5,751 nt of DNA. Origin: an uncultured Pseudomonadota bacterium (GTDB taxonomy: Bacteria; Pseudomonadota; Gammaproteobacteria; Burkholderiales; Methylophilaceae). The stretch is taken from the NCBI GenBank assembly GCA_903854305.1, contig CAINWC010000178.1, positions 1-5,751 of the forward strand, read 5' to 3'. Shown piece by piece: positions 1 to 5,548 of this stretch (its first letter is position 1; each line of letters starts with the position of its first letter). Under the pieces are notes generated by a model that did no database searches, was not told where the DNA came from, and saw only the letters and a list, made by a program, of their open reading frames with translations. The translations under genes and the position numbers were made by a program.

Positions 1-472
1 AGCCGGTACTGTGATCTGCCGTCAACCCTTGGTATCTTCCTGTTACGCGTATGTCACCGATGCCTTTTGAAGAGGAGGTGTCATATTCATCAAGGGTAGG
101 ATAGGTGCCGCCATAGGTGCCATGCGAACGGCTAAACACGGGTAGTTGAACATTGACTGCCCAATCTTGGTTATAGCTATGATCTAAACCTAGCGTTAAA
201 TTGCGATTGATGGTGGTGTCTTGCGTTTCTGGAGTATTTGCAGAAACTTCATTACGACTTACCGATTTTGTGCCGCTGCGATAATCATTTTGTTTAAAGT
301 AGTCAAAACGGATGTCAAAACGCGTTCCTTCGCCTGAGGCAATGCCTTGGGTCGTCCAGTCTGAATTAAGCGTACAGCCACAGCTGGAGCAGGCTAGAGA
401 CGGGGTGGTGTAAATGAGCGCTAAAATGGCGAGTGATGTAGCCACATGGCTTTTTTTTATCAGAAAATTCAT
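1..472 (-). CDS. Exported outer-membrane beta-barrel-like protein, N-terminal part (cut by window edge)
   Basis: The frame is open from an ATG at 472 to the left edge, giving the first 157 residues; the C-terminus lies outside the window. Residues 1-27 form a Sec signal peptide: a KK pair at 6-7, a hydrophobic stretch at about 11-21, and a likely cut after SLA. The mature chain begins with CSSCGC (Cys28, Cys31, Cys33), which could bind a metal or form disulfides. A lipoprotein cut before Cys28 is possible, but Ser-Leu-Ala is a poor lipobox. The rest alternates polar and hydrophobic residues in strand-like runs (about 51-59, 88-100, 104-113, 137-149). The segment GIGDIRVTGRYQ resembles strands of transporter-type outer-membrane barrels such as the phenol-degradation MetA group. 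No strong Shine-Dalgarno precedes the ATG. The gene is divergent from the beta-propeller gene and has its own promoter. Export is fairly sure; the barrel call is inference; the ligand or substrate is unknown. Confidence 0.72.
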   Translation of the reverse strand, partial: MNFLIKKSHVATSLAILALIYTTPSLACSSCGCTLNSDWTTQGIASGEGTRFDIRFDYFKQNDYRSGTKSVSRNEVSANTPETQDTTINRNLTLGLDHSYNQDWAVNVQLPVFSRSHGTYGGTYPTLDEYDTSSSKGIGDIRVTGRYQGLTADHSTG

Positions 473-522
473 ATTTTTCGCTTGTGTATCGAGGTTGATT
501 ATCGAAGTTGAGTATTGAGCGA

Positions 523-551
523 ATTATAAAGAGCCATCGCTATGATGTACA
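523..551 (-). promoter_or_regulatory. Sigma70-type promoter for the Cys-rich exported protein gene
   Basis: Read on the minus strand, TGTACA (546-551, four of six matches to the -35 consensus) is followed after exactly 17 bases by a perfect TATAAT (523-528). Transcription would start near 516 and leave a leader of roughly 40-45 bases before the ATG at 472. The -35 box lies inside the palindrome ATGTACAT, so a factor binding there would compete with RNA polymerase. The call rests on consensus match only. Confidence 0.5.
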
Positions 552-659
552 TGTGGCATATTGTCGCAGGCCAGCCTTTCAAGCTGGTGCTGTTAGATTC
601 TATTAAGTCGGATTGTCACTTAACAGCAGATGATAAAGTGGTGTAATATCATGTACATG
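542..659. repeat. Pair of ATGTACAT palindromes in the divergent intergenic region
   Basis: The 12-mers at 542-553 and 648-659 agree at 11 of 12 positions. Each contains the 8-base palindrome ATGTACAT, at 545-552 and 651-658; the second extends to the 10-base palindrome CATGTACATG (650-659). Their start points are 106 bases apart, close to ten helical turns. The first overlaps the minus-strand -35 box and the second covers the candidate start codons of the plus-strand gene. They may be operator half-sites for a shared regulator, but two 8-mers may also recur by chance. Confidence 0.35.
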
Positions 660-1874
660 AAAAAAATATTCGCGTTTTGTACGACTGTTTTAGTCTGCTT
701 GTCTTTTACGGCGCAAGCCCATGAAAATCACATACAACATCAAAAATCCACATTGGCGATGAGTGTGGCATTTGATGCTACCGGTAATTTATGGCGTGCA
801 AGCAGTGATGGTGCGTTTGTGCAGGTTGATAGCAGCCGAGATTTAGGTAAAAGTTTCTCTCAACCTATTTTGATTAACCCCATCGCACAAAATATTGCAG
901 CAGATGGCGAAGCGCGCCCAAAAATCACTGTGGGGCCAGAAGGTAATATATACCTGACTTGGACTCAAGCTTTGGCAAAACCATTTACGGGCTATGTGTG
1001 GTTTGTACGATCAATCAATGGCGGTAAAACTTTTGAAGCACCTATTATCGTGCATCAAGATCGCGCGGAAATTACGCATCGGTTTGATGCACTCAATGTA
1101 GCTGCTAATGGCAATATCACCGTTGCGTGGGTTGATAAACGCGATTTAATAGCGGCCAAAGCTGCAAGTAAACCCTACGAAGGCGCCGCTATTTACTACG
1201 CAGTTTCAAGCAACAAAGGTGTGAGCTTTACCCCTGAACAAAAGCTCGCGGACAGCAGTTGTGAATGTTGCCGCATCGCCTTTACCAATAAGCCTGATGG
1301 CACGGTTGTGGCCATGTGGCGGCATGTGTTTGAAGGTGGCGAGCGCGACCACATGATTGCAGAAATCCCACTTAATGCGGGTCAAACACCCGTGGTTAAG
1401 CGTGCAACCTTCGGTCGCTGGAAAGTCGATGGTTGTCCGCATCACGGCGCAGCTTTGGCGACGGGTGGTGAGGGTAAAGATTGGTGGGGTTATCACATGG
1501 CATGGTTTGATGGCGGCAATGATGAAACAGGTAAAAATGCCAATTTATTCTATGCGCGTATGGATGGCGTAGCATGGGTTTCATCACCTGCCAAAAAGTT
1601 TGGTAATCATAAAAATCAGGCAGGCCACCCAGCATTATTGAGTGTAGGCGAAAAAGTTTGGTTGGTTTGGCGCGAAACCGAAACAAAAGAGGGGGTTACA
1701 AAAAATACAGTGATGCGACTGTTTTCAGAGGATGGTGGTAGAAGTTGGGATGATGTTAAGGCTATTGCGACTACGTTAGATAAAGCGGATTACCCACAAT
1801 TGCTCACTAAAGATAATCAGCCATACTTAGCGTGGAATACCTTGAAGGATGGCTTGCAGATGGTAGGTTTATAA
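651..1874 (+). CDS. Secreted sialidase-like Asp-box (BNR) beta-propeller protein with Cys motifs
   Basis: This is a 407-residue protein from the ATG at 651. In-frame ATGs also occur at 630 and 657; 651 or 657 is preferred because either begins the signal peptide cleanly, and 651 lies 7 bases after a weak Shine-Dalgarno (AAAGTGGTG, 635-643). The signal peptide runs KKIFAF...AQA with a cut near residue 23, and the mature N-terminus is His-rich (HENHIQHQ). Four Asp-box repeats mark a beta-propeller: about 62-69 (SRDLGKSF), 121-128 (SINGGKTF), 186-193 (SSNKGVSF) and 359-366 (SEDGGRSW). Two Cys motifs sit mid-protein: CECCR at 204-208 and CPHHG at 262-266. Databases tend to label such proteins exo-alpha-sialidase, but I see no clear FRIP motif or arginine triad, so true sialidase activity is doubtful. 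A periplasmic or surface role involving metal binding or substrate binding is an inference. It is divergent from the Cys-rich barrel gene and convergent with the cbb3 operon. Confidence 0.8.
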   Translation: MYMKKIFAFCTTVLVCLSFTAQAHENHIQHQKSTLAMSVAFDATGNLWRASSDGAFVQVDSSRDLGKSFSQPILINPIAQNIAADGEARPKITVGPEGNIYLTWTQALAKPFTGYVWFVRSINGGKTFEAPIIVHQDRAEITHRFDALNVAANGNITVAWVDKRDLIAAKAASKPYEGAAIYYAVSSNKGVSFTPEQKLADSSCECCRIAFTNKPDGTVVAMWRHVFEGGERDHMIAEIPLNAGQTPVVKRATFGRWKVDGCPHHGAALATGGEGKDWWGYHMAWFDGGNDETGKNANLFYARMDGVAWVSSPAKKFGNHKNQAGHPALLSVGEKVWLVWRETETKEGVTKNTVMRLFSEDGGRSWDDVKAIATTLDKADYPQLLTKDNQPYLAWNTLKDGLQMVGL

Positions 1875-1879
1875 GTCGT

Positions 1880-2539
1880 TTACATGCACCACACTTTTGT
1901 GTTGTGTGTAAGTTCCATCCAAATAGCCCAGGCGCTTGCGCTACTCAATAATAAGCCTGGGAGGCGCATGCCGTAGGGTTCCACCAAGTTAGTTTTAAGT
2001 TTCAGCCATAACCATGGCGCAAAAAATAATGAGATGCTTGAGCCTAATGCAAATGCTGCCATGCTGAGCGCGCCGCCCAATGGGTTGCCGTTAAACGATG
2101 AAATAATCAGCGCAGAATAAAGCAAGCCACAAGGCATTAATGCCCACAGCACGCCAATATAAAAACTGCCGCCTTTGACCAAACTTAGTTTTTTTACATG
2201 ACGCCAGATACTACGCCCAGCTTGATCGACCCAAATAGGCTGACGTGCATAAGCGAGTAATATAACTCCCCAAAAAAATACCAGCACATGAAAAAAAGTC
2301 CAAAGCGGATGGAGAATTGCGCTGTAGCTTGATAACCAAGCAATGCTCTGAATAGCAAATGTAGCGATGGCGCCCATTGCCGCATAGCCACACAAGCGGC
2401 CTAGATGATAAAGTTGAATAGCGTAGGGTTGTTGTGATGATTGCGATAATGAAGTGCAGGCCGCGCCACACATGGCAACGCAATGCGGTCCGCCAGCCAA
2501 GCCCATCACCAGTGCACTGTAGATTAGCGCCGTTTGCAT
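1880..2539 (-). CDS. TauE/SafE-family (DsbD_2-type) membrane protein of the cbb3 assembly cluster
   Basis: A 219-residue polytopic inner-membrane protein with about six predicted helices (near 2-20, 51-75, 81-98, 124-146, 155-177, 193-209). It has the marks of the family often annotated 'sulfite exporter TauE/SafE', related to the DsbD transmembrane domain: GGPHCVAMCG at 16-25 with His19, Cys20 and Cys24 at the end of helix 1, RLCGYAAMGA at 48-57, and LMPCGLLYSAL at 134-144. The paired Cys and His residues in the membrane suit metal or thiol-redox transfer better than sulfite export; that is inference. It starts 10 bases after the ccoH stop and lacks a clear Shine-Dalgarno, which suggests translational coupling. 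It is the last gene of the oxidase operon, in the area where other bacteria place ccoI or ccoS, so a part in copper supply or heme-c and disulfide chemistry of the oxidase is plausible. Family assignment is firm; the exact substrate is not. Confidence 0.85.
   Translation of the reverse strand: MQTALIYSALVMGLAGGPHCVAMCGAACTSLSQSSQQPYAIQLYHLGRLCGYAAMGAIATFAIQSIAWLSSYSAILHPLWTFFHVLVFFWGVILLAYARQPIWVDQAGRSIWRHVKKLSLVKGGSFYIGVLWALMPCGLLYSALIISSFNGNPLGGALSMAAFALGSSISLFFAPWLWLKLKTNLVEPYGMRLPGLLLSSASAWAIWMELTHNTKVWCM
1884..1909 (+). terminator. Possible terminator hairpin of the beta-propeller gene, inside the safE 3' end
   Basis: A stem-loop with a TTTT loop (1895-1898) begins 9 bases after the beta-propeller stop. 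An inner ACAC/GTGT stem is followed by one C/T mismatch and then about six outer pairs, two of them G-U. It lies within the last codons of the convergent safE-like gene. No U-tract follows on either strand, so efficient intrinsic termination is uncertain. It may instead only block 3' exonucleases. Confidence 0.25.
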
Positions 2540-2549
2540 GGTTGAATGA

Positions 2550-2858
2550 TTATTTATTCACGCCGGTGGCGGCATGGTTTCGTGCCAGCATCGCTGGCTC
2601 TAGTGCATTTTTTTCTGCGGGGCTTAGGGCTTCTGGTGCTTCTGTATCTGGCGATTGATTCGCTAATGTTTTGTTAATATCAAGGCCTTTTTGGTAATAG
2701 TCTTCGTCTATTATTGGGTCGCGATGACTCACGGCAATATACACAGTAATCAGGCTGGCAACGACAACAGCTGCTGGGCCGCCAAAGGCTAACCAAGCGT
2801 AACCATGATGCCACCATGCTTTCTTTTGATCGTCTGCATTCACTTTATTATCTTGCAT
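2550..2858 (-). CDS. ccoH: CcoH/FixH, cbb3 oxidase assembly protein (short form)
   Basis: A 102-residue protein with one transmembrane helix (about 20-43). It shows the betaproteobacterial FixH/CcoH signature: a WWHHGYAWLAFGGP lead into the helix, then a periplasmic HRDPIIDEDYYQKGLDINKT segment (about 45-64) whose DEDYYQKGL core is conserved. CcoH interacts with the oxidase during assembly and is needed for a stable cbb3 complex in Rhodobacter. Many CcoH proteins are about 150-180 residues with a folded periplasmic domain. Here the part after residue 65 is short and rich in Ala, Glu and Pro, probably unstructured, so this is a minimal form. The gene lies between ccoG and the safE-like gene, which supports the call. 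The ATG at 2858 has a good Shine-Dalgarno. Confidence 0.88.
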   Translation of the reverse strand: MQDNKVNADDQKKAWWHHGYAWLAFGGPAAVVVASLITVYIAVSHRDPIIDEDYYQKGLDINKTLANQSPDTEAPEALSPAEKNALEPAMLARNHAATGVNK

Positions 2859-2865
2859 CGCTTTA

Positions 2866-2871
2866 TTCCTT
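2866..2871 (-). promoter_or_regulatory. Ribosome binding site of ccoH
   Basis: AAGGAA on the minus strand lies 7 bases before the ccoH ATG. It is one of the two clear Shine-Dalgarno sites in the operon part seen here and fixes the ccoH start at 2858. Confidence 0.75.
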
Positions 2872-2890
2872 ATATAAACTTTATCGCCAT

Positions 2891-2917
2891 GTCGTAGCGA
2901 TGTGTCTTAGCTACGGT
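2891..2917 (-). other. Intercistronic stem-loop between ccoG and ccoH
   Basis: CGTAGC (2893-2898) and GCTACG (2910-2915) form a six-pair stem around an 11-base loop; two outer G-T pairs can be added in plus-strand terms. It lies just after the ccoG stop and upstream of the ccoH ribosome binding site. No U-tract follows, so it is more likely an mRNA-stability or processing hairpin than a terminator. Confidence 0.35.
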
Positions 2918-2919
2918 TC

Positions 2920-4353
2920 TTATCTGGCCAAATAAAAAATAGATTGTTCAGAAACGTGTTCTGGTTTGCCTACGGCATCAATTTCAAACATTATTTTATG
3001 TGAGCCACTATTGGTAGAGCCGTCTAATATTTGCAGGCTAACAGAAAACATCCTTGAAGATGCTGCCTTAACCTTAAATTCTTTTTTCGAAACTACCGAT
3101 AAGCCTTTTAAACCAGAAACTGAAATACGATACGTTTCAGGTAACTCCGTGGCATTGGTAATTTGTAATCGGTAGACATTTTCAACATTCCCATCTGGGA
3201 CCAGTCGAGACATTACCCCATTATCTCTAAGTACATCCACAGTAAATGATGAACGTAAGCCCAGTGAAACGGCAAAGCCTATACAAAGTAACATTAACAC
3301 TGCACTGTAGATTAACACCCTTGGGCGCAGTATCTTTTGCACAATCTCATGCTTAGACCAATGCTGGCTGATGCCATTTTGCGTTGAAAAACGTATTAAG
3401 CCACGCGGATAGTCCATCTTATCCATCACGCTGTCGCAGGCATCTACACATAACCCACAACTGATACATTCATATTGCAAGCCGTCTCGAATATCAATGC
3501 CAACTGGGCAAACTTGCACACAAAAGCTGCAATCAATACAGTCGCCTAAGCCTTTTTCTTTGGCATTCACATTACGTGAACGTCCACTGCGAGGCTCACC
3601 ACGTTCTTCATCATAAGTAACAATCAGCGTGTCTTTATCAAACATCGCACTTTGAAAACGTGCATAAGGACACATGTATTTACATACTTGCTCACGTAAA
3701 AATCCAGCATTACCATAGGTGGCAAAGCCATAAAAACAGATCCAAAATGTTTCCCAAGGACCTAAGCTAACATGCATGATGTTTTGAATCAGCTCACGAA
3801 TCGGCGTGAAGTAGCCCAAAAATGTAAAGCCAGTCCACATAGAAAAACTAATCCACACAAAGTGTTTAAGCCACTTTTTGAACACTTTATTGACGCTGAG
3901 TTTAGCGCTGTCTAACTTGATGCGTGCTGCACGGTCACCCTCAATTTTGCTTTCTATCCATAAAAATATTTTAGTGTAGACCGTTTGCGGACAAGAAAAA
4001 CCACACCAAAGTCGTCCCGCCACGGCGGTAAATAAGAATAATGCCAGTGCAGCAATAATGAGAATCACCGCGAGATAAATTAAATCTTGCGGATACAGAA
4101 TTAAGCCGAAAATGTAGAAACGATGCGTAGTAATGTCGAGCAATAATGCTTGCCGATTACCCCACTCAAGCCAAGGCATGCCGTAAAACACAACTTGAGT
4201 AATCCAAAGCGTAATCCAGCGCCAGTTAGTAAAGTATCCGGAAGTGCTACGCGGATAGATTTTCTTCTGCGCTTCGTACAGCGACACAAATTCTTCTTGC
4301 GATGTGTCACTGACAATAGGAATTACTTTTCTTGGTTTCTTTTGACTCGTCAT
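2920..4353 (-). CDS. ccoG: CcoG/FixG (RdxA), iron-sulfur cupric reductase for cbb3 oxidase assembly
   Basis: A 477-residue protein of normal family length. CcoG is a membrane protein that reduces Cu2+ to Cu+ for the copper centre of cbb3 oxidase. Membrane helices appear near 46-62, 90-112, 163-182, 200-215 and 346-366. Two CxxxCP motifs are present: Cys117-Cys121 (CGFSCP) and Cys224-Cys228 (CKYMCP). A ferredoxin-type region for two [4Fe-4S] clusters follows: Cys272, 275, 278 and 282 (CIDCSFCVQVCP), then Cys296, 299, 302 and 306 (CISCGLCVDACD). The final CD in place of CP is usual for CcoG. After the last helix, residues about 370-477 form the Ig-like FixG C-terminal domain. All expected ligand residues are present, so the protein looks intact. 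It lies 49 bases after ccoP, and its ATG overlaps a TAA in a TAATG arrangement with only a weak Shine-Dalgarno. Confidence 0.96.
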   Translation of the reverse strand: MTSQKKPRKVIPIVSDTSQEEFVSLYEAQKKIYPRSTSGYFTNWRWITLWITQVVFYGMPWLEWGNRQALLLDITTHRFYIFGLILYPQDLIYLAVILIIAALALFLFTAVAGRLWCGFSCPQTVYTKIFLWIESKIEGDRAARIKLDSAKLSVNKVFKKWLKHFVWISFSMWTGFTFLGYFTPIRELIQNIMHVSLGPWETFWICFYGFATYGNAGFLREQVCKYMCPYARFQSAMFDKDTLIVTYDEERGEPRSGRSRNVNAKEKGLGDCIDCSFCVQVCPVGIDIRDGLQYECISCGLCVDACDSVMDKMDYPRGLIRFSTQNGISQHWSKHEIVQKILRPRVLIYSAVLMLLCIGFAVSLGLRSSFTVDVLRDNGVMSRLVPDGNVENVYRLQITNATELPETYRISVSGLKGLSVVSKKEFKVKAASSRMFSVSLQILDGSTNSGSHKIMFEIDAVGKPEHVSEQSIFYLAR

Positions 4354-4370
4354 TACTTAGTGTTACTCAT
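4353..4370 (-). other. Five-codon minicistron (MSNTK) overlapping the ccoG start
   Basis: On the minus strand an ATG at 4370 opens five codons and ends in TAA at 4353-4355, sharing its last A with the ccoG ATG (TAATG). Such an arrangement could let a ribosome finish and reinitiate on ccoG, whose own Shine-Dalgarno is weak. There is no strong ribosome binding site before the minicistron either, so it may be chance. Confidence 0.15.
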
Positions 4371-4402
4371 GTTGATTTAACTCACTTGGGCATTACTTAT
4401 TT

Positions 4403-5356
4403 TTAATCACTTGATTCAACATTGTCAGTTAAATCGTCTGACTTTTGACTATTGGTCACGTTAGAAAAACTCCACACATAAGCCGCTAATACATGAATTT
4501 GTTCAGGGGTTAAACGGCCACCTTGGGCTGGCATGATATTTTCCTTGCCCAAATTAATCCGCTCAATAATGGCCGCTTCACCAAAACCATGTAACCAGAT
4601 GTTGTCGGTTAAGTTCGCTGAGCCGATGTCTTGATTCCCTTTGCCATCCGCACCATGACACGCAGCACATACGGCAAACTTTTCTTTACCTAGTTTTGCG
4701 CGCGCGGCATCATGCTTACTGTTAGATAAGCTCAATACATAGTTAGCCACGTTTTTAACGTCATCTTGGTCACCAACTGCTGCTTGCATAGGCGGCATCA
4801 TGCCGTGTCTGCCCAATGTGATGGTTTCTTTGATCTTCTCAGGGCTGCCGCCATGTAACCAATCGTGGTCCGTCAGGTTAGGAAAACCTTTGCTACCGTG
4901 TGCATCTGAACCATGACACTGTGAACAATTGTTCATAAACAAACGCTCGCCAATCGCCATCGCCTTTGCATCGTGCGCGACATCTTCTATCTTCATGGCC
5001 GTGAATTTTGCGTAGATCGGTGCGAGGCGTTTATTGGTTTCTGCCACTTCATGCTCGTATTGTCCAACTTCAGTCCACTGAAGTACGCCTTTATAGTTGC
5101 CTAGACCGGGGTAAATAATGAGGTAGACAATACCAAATACGCAGGTAAGGACGAACAAATACATCCACCATCTTGGTAATGGGTTGTTCATCTCAACAAT
5201 ATCTTCATCGTAGATGTGTCCTGTTGTGTTGTCGGTTTCACTCATCTGTTGTACTTTGCTTGTGCCAAACAGTAATGCCAGGCAGCCAACAATGCCGCCG
5301 ATGGTAATCACAGAGATAAAGTACGGCCAAAAATTACTTGTAAAATCATTCATCAT
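4403..5356 (-). CDS. ccoP: CcoP/FixP, di-heme cytochrome c subunit of cbb3 oxidase
   Basis: A 317-residue subunit III of cbb3-type cytochrome c oxidase, which passes electrons from soluble cytochrome c towards CcoO and the CcoN active site. Two helices (about 9-30 and 62-83) anchor it, the usual two-helix form; the second is preceded by the conserved NNPLPRWW (57-64). Two class I cytochrome c domains follow on the periplasmic side. The first has CSQCH at 144-148 with a likely Met ligand in HGMMPP (Met187). The second has CAACH at 230-234 with Met275 in NIMPAQGG. Both domains share an LTDxxWLHG segment (161-169 and 249-257). The Asp- and Ser-rich tail from about 300 is not conserved. Two tandem ATGs are possible: the first (5356) overlaps the ccoQ stop by 4 bases, while the second (5353) is better spaced, 7 bases, from the Shine-Dalgarno. 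Confidence 0.96.
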   Translation of the reverse strand: MMNDFTSNFWPYFISVITIGGIVGCLALLFGTSKVQQMSETDNTTGHIYDEDIVEMNNPLPRWWMYLFVLTCVFGIVYLIIYPGLGNYKGVLQWTEVGQYEHEVAETNKRLAPIYAKFTAMKIEDVAHDAKAMAIGERLFMNNCSQCHGSDAHGSKGFPNLTDHDWLHGGSPEKIKETITLGRHGMMPPMQAAVGDQDDVKNVANYVLSLSNSKHDAARAKLGKEKFAVCAACHGADGKGNQDIGSANLTDNIWLHGFGEAAIIERINLGKENIMPAQGGRLTPEQIHVLAAYVWSFSNVTNSQKSDDLTDNVESSD

Positions 5357-5493
5357 TCATCTCCCTCAAACGGCAGATTCGCCGCTTCGTCAAAATTATT
5401 TTTATTGCGCTTAGACCAAGCCCACAACAATATGCCAATAAATGTCACAAAGGTTGCAAGCGTGGCAATGATGCGTAAATCGGTCATATCCAT
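5353..5493 (-). CDS. ccoQ: CcoQ/FixQ, small single-helix subunit of cbb3 oxidase
   Basis: A 46-residue protein. One transmembrane helix (about 7-26, ending in LLWAWS) is followed by a basic stretch SKRNKN and the family tail NNFDEAANLPF (32-42). CcoQ stabilises the association of CcoP with the CcoN-CcoO core. Position between ccoO and ccoP and the tail motif make the call firm despite the size. The ATG at 5493 follows a weak GAGA (5503-5506) at 9 bases; an in-frame ATG two codons later is an alternative start. Its TGA overlaps the first ccoP ATG (ATGA), which suggests coupled translation of the two subunits. Confidence 0.93.
   Translation of the reverse strand: MDMTDLRIIATLATFVTFIGILLWAWSKRNKNNFDEAANLPFEGDE
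5361..5367 (-). promoter_or_regulatory. Ribosome binding site of ccoP, inside the ccoQ coding end
   Basis: GAGGGAG on the minus strand also encodes the EG near the end of CcoQ. It is 4 bases from the first ccoP ATG and 7 bases from the second, so the second may be the one used more. Confidence 0.7.
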
Positions 5494-5520
5494 TGTTATT
5501 GATCTCGCGAATAGTATTTT

Positions 5521-5548
5521 TAAATAGCGTTTTTAAAAACGTTATTTA
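5521..5548 (-). other. AT-rich 28-base palindrome between ccoO and ccoQ
   Basis: Arms 5521-5534 and 5535-5548 are complementary at 13 of 14 positions; the only mismatch is 5527/5542. In the minus-strand mRNA this gives a long hairpin, with the inner pairs opening to a loop, beginning at the ccoO stop codon and ending about 27 bases before the ccoQ start. The stem holds few G-C pairs and there is no separate U-tract, so a classic terminator is unlikely. An RNA stability or processing element between the NO and QP parts of the operon is possible. Confidence 0.55.

Noticed and set aside
494..513. Possible FNR/Anr box (TTGATTATCGAAGTTGA) in the divergent region
   Set aside because: It has one TTGAT half-site, but the second half does not match ATCAA at the required spacing.
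570..588. Small CCAGC/GCTGG hairpin in the beta-propeller leader
   Set aside because: Only five G-C-rich pairs around a 7-base loop, with no T-tract and no link to a known riboswitch or terminator.
525..606. Sigma70 promoter for the beta-propeller gene
   Set aside because: Several -10-like words (TATAAA, TATGAT, TATTAA) occur on the plus strand, but none has a convincing -35 box at 16-18 bases.
630..650. Upstream ATG at 630 as the start of the beta-propeller protein
   Set aside because: It would add MIKWCNI before a normal KK-led signal peptide, and no ribosome site precedes it at good spacing.
1206..1686. Open frames of 71-96 codons on both strands inside the beta-propeller gene
   Set aside because: They overlap a well-supported gene, have no domain features or ribosome sites of their own, and are typical out-of-frame shadows.
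2513..3314. The 14-base direct repeat TGCACTGTAGATTA at 2513-2526 and 3301-3314
   Set aside because: Both copies encode the membrane-helix peptide LIYSA in the same frame, in the safE-like gene and in ccoG. Shared codons for a short hydrophobic peptide explain it; nothing else around them repeats.
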